Shown here one piece after another: positions 47,010-58,300 of a stretch of DNA of 64,000 bases. The notes beneath the pieces are model-generated. The model saw nothing but the letters and a program-made list of their open reading frames with translations, ran no database searches and had not been told where the DNA came from. The position numbers were made by a program, and so were the translations under genes. The first letter of the stretch is position 1. The number at the start of each line of letters is the position of its first letter. The DNA is from Wuchereria bancrofti (lineage: Eukaryota > Nematoda > Chromadorea > Rhabditida > Onchocercidae), in assembly GCA_005281725.1 (NCBI GenBank), contig SSBO01000012.1, positions 6,699,177-6,763,176 on the forward strand. The letters run 5' to 3'.

Positions 47010-48724
47010 TTATTTATTATTGAACATTCTACTTGATAAACCATCTTTCAAACGGTAATAAAATGTCAGTTTGAATACAGCCTCCTTTGCTTTTTTAAGC
47101 TCGTTTGTTTCAATGCTGTTCGCAAATTCTCTTCCTAACAACTGAATTTTAGTTTTCACTTCATCCAACAGGGTCTTCAGTTCATTCGTATCATTGCTTA
47201 TTACTACCAGTTCATTTAGTTCCATCATTTCTATCAAGAAATCTTTGCTATCCACTGCATCTAGAAATGGCACCACCGGTTATCGAACCTACTATGGCTG
47301 ATGAAAACAAATATAAACCTTCGGAAGTCTTTTTTGGATTTCAAGAAAACACATGACCTGGCCAGCCAATATGCTGCACAAAATCTGGGAAATTGTTATA
47401 AGATTATAAAGCGATGATCGAATCCTTTAATATTAATCAAAACGAATTTAACAAAGTTAAATTACCTTTGTCATCCAATGGCTCTCCTTTCAATGTGAGT
47501 AGGTATTTCGCCCTTTCCAACGGTTCGATCAATGTTTTATACGCTTCATTGAGATATCGTGAGCAATTTTCAGATATTTCTTTCTCCTTCTGCAAAATGA
47601 TTAATGAACTGTCATGAATATAAGACGACACTAGTCTATAAATTTTAGAAAGGAGAAAATCAAAAGAAAATGCCAAAATTTCCACGAAACTGATAGGAAT
47701 TCTTACGGGGTTTGAATAAACCTGACCAGAATCATTTTAATCAATATCTAGAAATGGTGTGAAAGGGAACAAATAATCTCTCCTCGCCTCCAAGGAAGGA
47801 ATTTTTTGCTTCTACAAAAATGCATACAAGAGTTTCTTTTACAAATATCATGCAAACAAATTAATTTATCGACATGCACAATGAGTTCTCAAAAGTGAAT
47901 AAAAGTAACAATGTTTCTCATTAAATATGACTTAAAAATGTTACTTGTGAACATTTCGAAAATTTGTCAGGATGAACAAATGACTGCAATTTGAGAAAAT
48001 TCATCTTCAATAGAGAAAGATCAACATTAAATCCTGGAAGTAGACCCAAATAATCGAAATAATTTCTATCTTCAACTGGTTGTATAGCTGAACACATTGG
48101 GCAGAACAACTTTTCCTGTAACAAGCAATATCTACTTTAAAGACAAAATGATATCGGCGAATTATTACACTAAACCGTTATAAAATTCTTTAGTTTAATC
48201 GATCAACCTGGTAATCTGAATAATATTCTGGAATTGCACTACAACAAAGCGAATCGAAAATGAATTTCATTCAAGTAGACAAATAACAAAAATAAAGAAA
48301 TTGGTCTCTGATTTATGTAATTACCAATATCGCTTGTCCATGATCAAGATAAAAAAAATGAAACAGCATAAATGAGCGGGGAAGCCATGAATAATTAAAA
48401 AATCTACACATTAAGAATATCCCAACAGCAAATTAAAATCTCCCTACGCGTTAAGAATATCTTCGCTCGATCAGTCATTTTTAAAAAATGGAAACGTACC
48501 TTCAAACATTCAATAGCTTTACGACATTTCCAACAATCCAAAGTGTCAGTGTACTTTTTTTTGATTTTACTGGAAACAAAAACAAGCTGTTATTCGACGG
48601 TTTGAATACGGGCATGTTAGCCAATTAAAATTTTTTAATAACAAGCAGTTATCGATAAAATGAAAAGTTATACTCACCAAAAAGCACGTGAGGGGGCAAC
48701 CAGTCTCAACCGAAATAAATTCAT
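47010..48724 (-). CDS. HSCB: HSCB/Hsc20 iron-sulfur cluster co-chaperone
   Basis: Five exons: 48678-48724, 48500-48569, 47945-48115, 47466-47589 and 47010-47260, all in phase, giving 220 residues. The N-terminus (MNLFRLRLVAPSRAF) is a mitochondrial presequence. A metal-binding CWKC...FCPMC pair follows, as in metazoan HSCB. The J domain contains the diagnostic HPD (QSFVHPDKFS) and ENCSRYLNEAYKTLIEPLERAKYLL. The C-terminal three-helix domain (DFLIEMMELNE to KLTFYYRLKDGL) binds the ISCU scaffold. It delivers ISCU to mitochondrial HSP70 and stimulates its ATPase during Fe-S transfer; the role is from the family. Length and exon content are complete. A TTTTCCAG site two bases before the ATG is a good trans-splice acceptor. 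Confidence 0.95.
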
Positions 48725-48726
48725 TT

Positions 48727-48729
48727 CTG
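48727..48729 (-). promoter_or_regulatory. Candidate SL trans-splice acceptor of HSCB
   Basis: Minus-strand TTTATCTTTTCCAG followed by AA and the ATG. No donor or upstream coding exon is needed. A strong polypyrimidine-AG two bases before the start codon is characteristic of nematode trans-splicing. Confidence 0.6.
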
Positions 48730-49389
48730 GAAAAGATAAACTCACAATCTCGTCTTTTTTTCGAAGCGCAACTTGACTAATTTTTCAATGGCACTGAAAA
48801 AAGAGATACGGAGACAGTGGTTTAAAAATGAACCACTAATTATGAGCCGCAAAAATATAGAACGCTACAAGAATATGAGTTTGAGCTACATCCAGGAAAA
48901 ATCTATCAATCTTTAGGACAGTGAGATACACCTTAAAATATCTTACGTTACTACACATATTACCTCAAACCTTCTTTGAAAAATAATGGCTATGCTAACC
49001 AAACATTAAAAAATTTGAAAGACTCTAATCCCTGGATCGCATACTAAGAAATATAATCAAAATTCCAACAAACCGGTAAGGATGCAGTGCCCTGCCATTT
49101 CGGTGGCAATCAAAATGGGAGATCAATAGATTTTTTTTATAGAATTTTATTTTATTAATGGTTCATAAAGTAATATAAAATCAATAAGTGGTTCGCAAAA
49201 GGGTATGAAATTGATAAGTGCTTTGTAAAACACCATGAAACTGACAATTTAAACTATGTCGATAGAAACAAGTAAAACTAAACATATTTGGAGGATAACA
49301 TTACGATAAATGAAAGCAACCGCACATAGAGAATAACATAGATACCCCAGAGATCAACAAAAACAAAAGAAACAACTAGAAACTGAAAA
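48730..49389. other. Spacer between HSCB and the U1A/U2B''-like gene
   Basis: About 660 bp between two minus-strand genes: 3' UTR of the snRNP gene and promoter or leader of HSCB. No further coding sequence seen. The spacing is longer than the ~100-300 bp of typical nematode operons, so co-transcription is possible but not indicated. Confidence 0.5.
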
Positions 49390-50940
49390 TCATTTGTTCG
49401 CATAATTGACATACATCGATTGTGAAGGTGTTATCTTAAAGTTGTTTAAACCAGCACGAGCTGACGTTGCTTCGGCTTCCGTCTCAAATTCAACGAATGC
49501 AATATCTGGCCTATTCGGAATACGTCTGATGTCTTTCAGACCAGGGTAACTGTAAAAAAAAGGAAGGGAATTTATTTCAGATACTGAACTTCAAGTTTAC
49601 GTTAATTGAGAGCATTAATGAAACAAATGACATCATGCAGCATAATACTAATACTTCCCAATAACAAACAAACCAAATAAGCACAGCGAGAAGTGCTCTG
49701 CTGTACTGTATTTTTTCAAAATCAAGGAACTGGATCATAAAAAGATTACGACTAAAACTTACGGATTGAAAAGAAGGGAAAGCATTTGCTCTGTTGTCTC
49801 TTCAGGCAGATTTGTGCAGAAGAGGATTTTATTCGGAGGATTTGCTTTTTCTGGAAGTTCAGTTTTACCAGTAGCGATTTTGTCCATACGCATCTAAAAT
49901 GGAATTAAGTGCAGTAGACTTAAACATATATATATATATATATATAAACGAAACTCTACCTTTTTATTCTCTTTTACATGGCTTGTTTTTTTTCGTTTTT
50001 CTCCAGCAGCTTGTTTAGCAAGAAGGTGCTTTTTCGGACGATCAATATACGTACCTTTCGCTTTCGCAATAACATCGGAATCTTCGCGCGCAAACTGTAT
50101 GCGCTGCAAAATAAAATATTTTAAGTATTTTGGTGTTTAAATTACATTCATTAAAGGACTACAATGTTTGAAGACGGAAAGTGACAAACGAGTATAACAA
50201 TATCTTACTATCGTGATGATGTAAAACAGAAAAACCACAGATGAAAAAAATTGCAAAAATGAAATCAGAACGTTATGTAGATATGAGAAATACTGACGAT
50301 ACGTACAAGATCCTAAGTATATTAAATATAAGTAAGTCAGGCCTACCATAGGCTTATCATAGAACGGGAAGCCTTGCATTGCACGCAGGGCGTTCGTTGC
50401 TGAACTTATTTCTTTGAATATTACATGTGCCTGCAGAAATGTATGCAATAAGCAAACAGGTGAAGGTGGACTATAAGGCATTAACATATTCGCATTTTGA
50501 TATATAACTGCGGTTCTACATATAAACACATAAAATGAAAGGATGAAAACAAAACATCTTGCATATATATAATAGGGTTTGAACTATCTTTAAAGCGTAA
50601 AAGTACAATAAGAATAAAACAAACCTGCCCGCGCATTTTCAATGTTTTGAATGCCATTATATCAATGATCTGCCCGAACTGAGAAAAAATTGCGTAAAGA
50701 GCCTTCTTGAGCTCTGAAAAATGTATACTTTATTAATCTCATACCAAAAAATCTATGTCATAGCAAATGTAAATTATCTCTTCAATGAAAACTTCTAAAA
50801 TATCTCATACTGCTTCCACTCAGCTTGCGCACATCAGAATTACAACCGGAAGAGTTATTCAAAGTGCAGAACCTACCTTCCTTTTTCGTTTTTTCATTAA
50901 GATTGTTGATATATATAGTGTGGTTTGGCTTCACATCCAT
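49390..50940 (-). CDS. U1A/U2B''-type spliceosomal snRNP protein
   Basis: Six phase-consistent exons: 50877-50940, 50625-50713, 50347-50430, 49960-50103, 49763-49893 and 49390-49549, giving 223 residues. RRM1 starts with RNP2 [10 protein letters not shown], continues [20 protein letters not shown] and has RNP1-region [11 protein letters not shown]; this RRM binds the U1 loop II or U2 loop IV hairpin. A basic linker ([18 protein letters not shown]) follows. RRM2 has [35 protein letters not shown] and ends with SMYVNYANK. The layout is that of U1A (SNRPA), U2B'' (SNRPB2) and fly SNF; nematodes have two such paralogues and I cannot tell which this is. It acts in nuclear pre-mRNA splicing. The start is the first ATG after a TTTCAG acceptor. 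Confidence 0.93.
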
Positions 50941-50951
50941 GACGAATGTAC

Positions 50952-50954
50952 CTG
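50952..50954 (-). promoter_or_regulatory. Candidate SL trans-splice acceptor of the U1A/U2B''-like gene
   Basis: Minus-strand CTGGTTTCAG followed 11 bases later by the ATG at 50940. No upstream exon is needed to complete the protein. Confidence 0.55.
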
Positions 50955-51770
50955 AAACCAGCGAAGTCATAATAACATCAAGGAAACATACCATTGGCTG
51001 CCCATACCCAAATCACGAAAGAAGCCAATTCCAACCAGATTAAAGTCTTAACAATCCGGAGTGGTAAAACGCAACCGATGATTTCACCATTTCCAACGAA
51101 GTCATGGAAAAGTACTCTCGCTGTGAAACTTACTGATCTTATGTGACCCCCATTATATCAAACAACATTAAGCAGCCGTCTTTCAAATAGACTGGTTGCA
51201 GAAATTTTAGTTTCTGCGATATTCTACATTTATGAATCATCCTAGCCAGATCTTTTCCATAACCGCTAGTCAACTACTTGGTGTATTGCCTTTTTTCAAG
51301 ATTATACTATTGAGCATCTGGAAACCTTTCTTCCAAAAAAGAATTTCAGCCATTTCTCCAGCACTTCACCCCGCCTGCATATGAACAGTACACAATACAA
51401 TTTCGCCAGCTTACCTAGAAGTCAATTACTTATCCGCACTGTTACAAAACGGAAGTATTCATTACTGAGCACTGACGAAAAATGATAACCCTTCGTGCAG
51501 GCCGAAGCTGCCGCTTTGAGAAAATCAATTTCATTTCGAGACTACATATTGTTTATGATGTTTGCGGTAGGAACAAGCATGAGGCTTTGTTTAAGGACTG
51601 CACGAGTGTGGCGGTTACCAGGGATTCATGGCTGATTTTTAGGTGCGGAATTAAATTTGGTTGAAGTGGAGGTGTACGGCGCTTTTATTTGGGGCACGTC
51701 ATTTTTCCGACAAGTCAATCTGAATATTGCATCTCTTCCTAACAACGTGTAAAAGTTCCATGTACCAACT
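50955..51770. other. Divergent intergenic region
   Basis: Lies between the minus-strand snRNP gene and the small plus-strand gene at 51777. A 60-codon plus-strand frame at 51482-51664 has no resemblance to known proteins and does not splice in phase to the exons at 51944 onward. Probably promoter sequence. Confidence 0.45.
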
Positions 51771-51776
51771 GCAGAA

Positions 51777-52290
51777 ATGAAAATGGTTAGTGAGGTTCTC
51801 ACCTAAAAGATCAGGAAATAACAGTACAGTTGCTCCAAATTTTCAAACCCCAAACACCTGCAGTTGACCCACTGAAACCTGCCGAGCATGCTTTTCACAT
51901 TTACTCATCTAATGTTAATCTACTTTTATTTCTGTTTGTTTAGCCGAAATGGACACACGTTTTTTGGGGTGCCTGTTTTTGGTGTTATCCGCTATACGTC
52001 CTCGTCAATTTACATCGCGTGGAAGTTGTGAAGTATGACATATATGGGAACTTAATACAAGATACGGTGAGCACGTGACTCATTCTTGGGCTAGCTTCTG
52101 AAGTTTTAAAGCATATTACTTAGTAACTCAAGCTTTGCCATGCGAAAGACTGACCACACATAGTACTTGTTCCACATTTCAGAGAACACGTTTAACCTGT
52201 TGGGTATTGTTTGTATATCATTCCAATCTATTTCAGGCAGTAGCGGAATATTGGTGGCGTTATCCATCTAGAAAAAACGACCGGCAATAG
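51777..52290 (+). CDS. Predicted 61-residue single-pass membrane protein
   Basis: Three exons: 51777-51785 (MKM), 51944-52066 (41 codons) and 52237-52290 (17 codons plus TAG). All junctions are phase 0 and have good signals: ATG|GTTAGT, GTTTAG|CCG, ACG|GTGAGC and TTTCAG|GCA. An acceptor (CAACTGCAG) stands two bases before the ATG, as for trans-splicing. The product starts MKMPKWTHVFWGACFWCYPL, has one hydrophobic segment (about residues 9-25, WGACFWCYPLYVLVNLH) and a polar C-terminus containing VEVVKYDIYGNLIQDT and EYWWRYPSRKNDRQ. I do not recognise the family. Size, single membrane span and basic end are reminiscent of small accessory subunits of respiratory complexes, which is only a suggestion. 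Each exon is too short to be found by a length-based gene search. Confidence 0.65.
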
Positions 52291-54906
52291 CTGCCTACTT
52301 CTGGACTACAAAAATGCGCGTGGTCTAATGTTCGCATAACTCGATATGTAGACAGTGTAACATGCCTTGAAATTTCCAAGTCTTCGCGATCTACACTCGT
52401 CCTATATAATTCATATCTACAAATTTTCATACCACAGTAACTGTTTTCATTACTCACCAAACCATTTGGGTGTTATCCGAATTTATTGTAAGCCAAAATG
52501 ACCAGAATTCCCTCTACTTAAATATGCAAACTCAGATCCGATGGGAGAGCGTCTTAGCTTCCTGTTGTTGGCTGCAATTACGAACTCATTATCAAGGCAG
52601 CATTACCGAACAATAGAACAAAGTTCACACTGATACAAATACAAAATAGCACAGTCTTCAAATATTGTGGTGAATAAAGATGTGCGGACTCCAAACTGTT
52701 ACCATTAAATGGCAGATTCCTTCCGCAAAAACATCATTTCTTGAAATTTGAAACTTTTTAACTTGGAACAGTTCAAAATGCAACCTTTTCCTGAATGAGG
52801 TTTGCATACAAAACACCATGATATTTAACATACAAACAATAACATGAAACGTACAAACACATCGCAGATGGAAATCGAAAATAATATAGCTTATACACAA
52901 TAGGAGACGTACAAAATCAATATATCAGCAATAGAAATACTCCAAAATACACTTAAGAAAATCGGTGAATAGTGACATTTAAACAACTGATCCTATACGT
53001 AATTAAAAGATTTCTGCGGGATGTTAAAGTTATCCATAAAATAGTTCTCACGCCAAATAACAAATGTCACAAACGAACGGTTTTGATTCTCGCAGCGCAA
53101 AAACGAAGGACGTATTATCAATAGTCCAATAACAAAACTTCATTTGAAATACATAACTGTAAAATGAAATAGGTAGAGAGAATAACACACGAATTATTTC
53201 CTGACCAAATGAATTCCATTTTGTTCAGCCACAAATATTTCCGACATTATTCCGATCAGCGAGACCACTCACCCTCAACTGATATGCAGGTAACTGCTGC
53301 ACAAGTAAACAGGATATTGAGGCATAACGGGAAGCAAAATCAGAAAAAGTAACATTTCAAGTACACCGGACACCGAATAATAATCCCTCAGCTCGAAAAG
53401 ATACCACTGATGTCTCTGACCTGAGCAGTCTGCGACCCAAAAAGTTAAACCTTCCTTGCTCCTAAACATATTTCAGTTAAAGAAAACCCTTAGTTTCACA
53501 GTCGGTTATTGAACTAAATGTTGGAGACACACAGAGTTGAAAATATACAACCGAGGGCATCAAAATGTGTTTTCTCGACATTGTTCTAGCCCCAATTCCA
53601 GGTAAATGAACTAAAGCTATCAGGTCTGAGAAAACCGAACCAGTCAACAAAGCTGGTATCCAACAAATGTCCTACCAGGATTGTTTTGATCAAGAAAAAA
53701 AAAAATGCTAAAAACAGCACGAACCCTCGAATGAACGACTACAGGTGAATCACAGATAACCATCTGTGGATTTCAATTCGGCAAAATTCCTGTTGTATAA
53801 CTGTGTTTTAGTAAGCATGGAGATAGTTTAAAAAAAAAAAAAAAAAAAAAGGCTACTATCGCAAACACAATCACATAAGGCATTCATAGGAAAAATAGAG
53901 CAACACTAATGCATCATCAATTTGAATTTTGCCATATAAAAGGAGTGCGTAATCAAAATTGTTAGCAACATGCTGAGAACAAAAAAAGCACAAATGGCGT
54001 TTCCTGCTAATGATAACTGCTGCTTCAGGTGCTTTGGTGAAACAACTTTAATTAATAAGAACACACTCCATTGCCAAAAAACGTTAGAAAACTCTGCGCA
54101 AACTTAGAATCCGAGTGCCACTAAACCATATTTAACACGATTGTCTCTATGTTATCAATTTCAAATCCTTCACATTCAAAAATCTTCCTAACGTTTTCCG
54201 CGACGATTTTTAGATATAGCAAATATGAAAGCTACAAAATAAATATTACATAACTACTACAGGAATCATTCAATTCTATCTAAACACATAAAACTACTGA
54301 TTCAGTAATCTGATTTTACCCAGCAAACCAGTCCTAATTTCTAATATGCTCAGCTCAGACTATGCGTACTTACCTAAGAAATTTAAAATTAACCCTTACA
54401 AGAAGTTTTTGGGATAAACAAACCTGCTGCATAAGCTGCCTATTCTGGTCGATTCCGTAAAGCATAACCCCGAACTGCGACTTATGTTTTTCATAAGAGT
54501 ACATGTTACAATACTTAACTTTTTCTCGCCTCATCGTCCAGTATTGTTTTTTCCAATCAGATAGCGAGTTAAAAGAAATACTGCAATCATGTACATCCTT
54601 CTAAGCCTTCAAGATTTCATTGCTTTTATATTAATTTTTTGTGGCAAAATCACTTGATCGAAAATATCGGTGCAATTCATGCATCCACATTTTTATTTTC
54701 GTTAGTTCCAATTATTACCACTCCACATTTCGAGATAATCTGCCCAGATCTGGTCCGAAATTCCCTCAAATCTTCGTTTCTGTCTTCATTACTTATCTCC
54801 CGTCTGATCAAAACGGAAAATCTGCGAGCAAAAAAATCGGTTAGCACACAAAATAATTGAACGGAAAATAATTATGCCATAGAAGCAATCTATATTTTTA
54901 AACTGT
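52291..54906. other. Region without a supported gene, downstream of mep-1
   Basis: AT-rich. It includes a poly-A run at about 53830. It should contain the last small exon and 3' UTR of mep-1, whose sixteenth exon ends in phase 1 at 55363, but I could not identify that exon with confidence. A short open segment with splice-like ends at 54424-54478 gives a stop after 12 codons in the required phase and remains only a candidate. Confidence 0.4.
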
Positions 54907-55397
54907 ATTCAGATTTGTTTCCCAGAAATATCAGGAACAAAAAGCATGCAACACACCATGAATCCCATAAGCTAAGCATGAGCACAACTACATACAACTG
55001 GCTACTAAGCAAAGCAATGTTCACATATCTAAGGTAAATGAAGTGAATTCTAAACAAATCAAAATTACCCGATGTTAAACTGACTGCACTGTTCAAAACA
55101 GAAAAACATGCAAATTAAACCCTTCAAAAAACATGCAAATTAAACTTGTGCGAGAATTAAAGACAAAGTAGGTTTGTCAGATATCAAATTCAATTTCACT
55201 ATTCAGATTTGTTTCCCAGAAATATCAGGAACAAAAAGCATGCAACAGGCCATGAATCCCATAAGCTAAGCATGGGCACAGCTACATACAACTGGCTACT
55301 AAACAAAGCAATGTTCACATATCTAAGGTAAATGAAGTGAATTCTAAACAAATCAAAATTACCCGATGTTGAGCTGACTGCACTGTTCAAAACAGAA
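54907..55397. repeat. Tandem 197-bp duplication of a mep-1 exon-intron junction
   Basis: 54907-55103 and 55201-55397 are two direct copies with about ten differences, separated by 97 bp. Each includes the last ~11 codons of mep-1 exon 16, its GTAATT donor and the following intron sequence. The copy at 55201-55397 joins the intact exon; the other is a stray partial copy within the intron. Confidence 0.85.
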
Positions 55398-58300
55398 TTT
55401 TGAGTAGGATTTTTAGGATGTACGGTGTTCAAATGTACTTCGAGTTTACTGTAGCTACTGCACTTGAAGGCACAAACATCGCAGCTGTACATAATCTCAG
55501 CAGAACATAATTTTACTTGATGATCCGTTACCAAATGTTGCAGCATATTGAACGCATATTGCTGGAAAAAGTTTAATATTTTAAATAAAATTATATCAGT
55601 TAAAAAAGATGCTAAGAAAGGTATAAATGACGTTTAATGAAAAAACTATCGACTCAAATTTAAACAACGGAAACAAGGCTGAATACTGAGGAACAGGTAT
55701 TACCTTGCCACAGTGTTTGCAACGGCCACCATCTTCCTTTTTCTGTGCTTTTGTTAAGAGATCAGAAGTGACGAGGCCATGTGCCATGACAAGATGTCGT
55801 TCTAGTCCTTCATATGTCCAGAATCTATCACGACAACGACTACATGCCAATGGTGCACCCTGCAACAGATTGTAATGAAATATATTCGACGAATCAAAAT
55901 AAAAGATTGAAGAAACATAGATATATTTCTATGCGAAAAATGAACAAAAAAAACTAGAAACAACAGACTGCATTCATTGTGTCATGAAATGCTTGTTTAC
56001 CTGCTGCATATCAGCTGATGTTTTCCCACGCATCTGTTTGTGAAAGAGTTGTAAATGTGTCAGATATCGATCCCTATCCTGGACATTCTGATCACAGATT
56101 TCACAAACATTGTTGTTATGCCCAGAGGATATAACTCCACCTAGTTGTGTACGAGATGCTGGAACCTACAAACAAAAAACCACTGGTTTTGTTCATGGTT
56201 CATGGTACCCCAGTCTGAATACCCTGACTTGAAACTTCACTAGCCTAAAAAAGTGGATGAAGAACATGTATGAATGAATCTGAAAAATATGAGCTCTCTA
56301 CATTGCAAGCCAGAACACATTCTCACAATTTAGCACTTCAAACAAGCGCGACGATTACTTCAGCTCGCTTTTAGGAAGATTGAATCGAATACGTTTCATT
56401 AAAATCCCATTTTTTTTTTCCCATATTTAGCTTGAGAAAATTTCCGTTAAACTATTTTGATAAGCACAAAAAATCTCCCATCAGAAAGAAAGCTAGACCG
56501 AACAATATAAGACAATGCATCAACATGATAGATAAAGACCATTAACGTTCTGCACTAAAAATACTTCACAATAAATTCATGATAACCCATAACATTAAGA
56601 TAACGTTGCAGCTTCCTTTATATGTAGCGCAAGTAACAACCCTTGACACTACTATAACATAAACAAAACTATATGATATTAACTTGCACATGTCTTCAGA
56701 AATCATAAAAAAATACTTGCGGCGGTGCCCTAATACGTCCAGCAAGTGAAGCGGCTGTGTGTTGGGTCACAGTTGGTCCACGAATTCCGGTAGCTACTCC
56801 GCGTTGGGCGAATAAAGACAACCCCGGAGTACGCATTCCGCTAACAGCAGCACGCTGTAACTGTTGCTGCATTGCTAAAAAATATCACAGTTAATGGTCA
56901 AAGTAACCAGGGTTTTGAGAATCTATTTAAAATTGAAAATTGACAACTGATCTTTTCCGAATAAAACTGGAAGACAATAAATGATCACATATAACTCCCT
57001 TATTTCTAATACTGATCGGAAGTCACATATTTTACTTCCTTACCTGCCAAGAGACTTGGATTTCCTATTAATGAAGACATCTTTGCCTGCTGCTGCTGAT
57101 GAGCTACCGCTTGTGCTGCCCTTATCCTCTGCTATAAATTCATTTAAATTATCGGACACAACTAAATACGAACGTTAAAACAGCACTACTAGTATTCGGT
57201 TTCACACTAAATATATTACCAAAACTGAAAAACATGAATAAGTGAAAAGCAAGATGCATTTATGTTTCGAAAATGCAAAACAAAACTTCAACTCTTAAAT
57301 ATTACTTGTTGTAAAAGGAGTGCAGCTTGCTGCTGCTGTGCTGCCAAAAGTGCTGAATTAGTTACAGCAGTCTGACTACGTCGTTGTTGTAATTGTTGTT
57401 GCTGCTGCTGTGCCAGTTGCGCACGTTGCAGTTTCTGAAATGAATTCAAGAGTGGTTACTGAAGATAGGACCCCATCTTTAGGTTTCAGAAGATATGTAA
57501 AAACAATGAAAGCAGCTTCATCATAAGAAATGAAGCTTCAACATTGTCGTATTTCCACGAACAAAAAATCAATAAACAAACCTCTACTTGCTGCCGTTGC
57601 GCCACTTGTTGTTGCTGCAGTATTGTTGGATCAACTGGGGGTTTATCCCATAACCAATGATTGATGGCACTGACATCCTGTGGATGCTTTGGTGCCATTA
57701 TTAGACTGAAATACAAGCTGGATGTGAGGTCAGAAATTCATGGAACCATCACGCAGACTCTCAAATCAGCTCTAACTCATTCACACATGCAAGATGAAAA
57801 CCGCGATCTTCTTCCATATCTTGCCATAAAAATTTAGGGTATTTCTACGATGAATATAGAAATTGCACTCACCGAACTCTATTCAGATCTCTTCGACACA
57901 TTTTCAGATGCTGGTCTCGTTGTCCTTTGTACATGAAATCTTCGTTACAACATGGACAAGGGTTTCGAGGAATAGCTTCTTCTTTCCCAGCTACCAAATC
58001 ATGTTCCCTTCTGAACTTGACAAAATCGTATTAAAATTGTTTAATAATCTAGAAAATAACCAGAGACCATTCATGCCACAAGATAAGTAAGGTGAACAAA
58101 AAACCTACAGATAATGTTGTGAAATCATATTTTCATTGGTAAAGAATTCAGGACATAGTGCACATTGGTATTTCCTCCCATCAAAGTGTGGTGTTTGACG
58201 ATGCACCGAAAGAATGATTCGTGATTCGGTTCGGAAGTTGCAGAGCTGACAAGTATACTGTTTCAGTTTATAGGGTTCATTTTTCTTTCGCAAGGCTTCC

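Noticed and set aside
54424..54478. Candidate terminal exon of mep-1
   Set aside because: It has splice-like ends, but in the required phase 1 it stops after 12 codons and shows no resemblance to the expected short acidic end.
57306..57434. Gln-rich CAG/CAA repeats as a microsatellite only
   Set aside because: The repeats lie in phase within spliced exons of mep-1, where a Gln-rich region is normal for the family.
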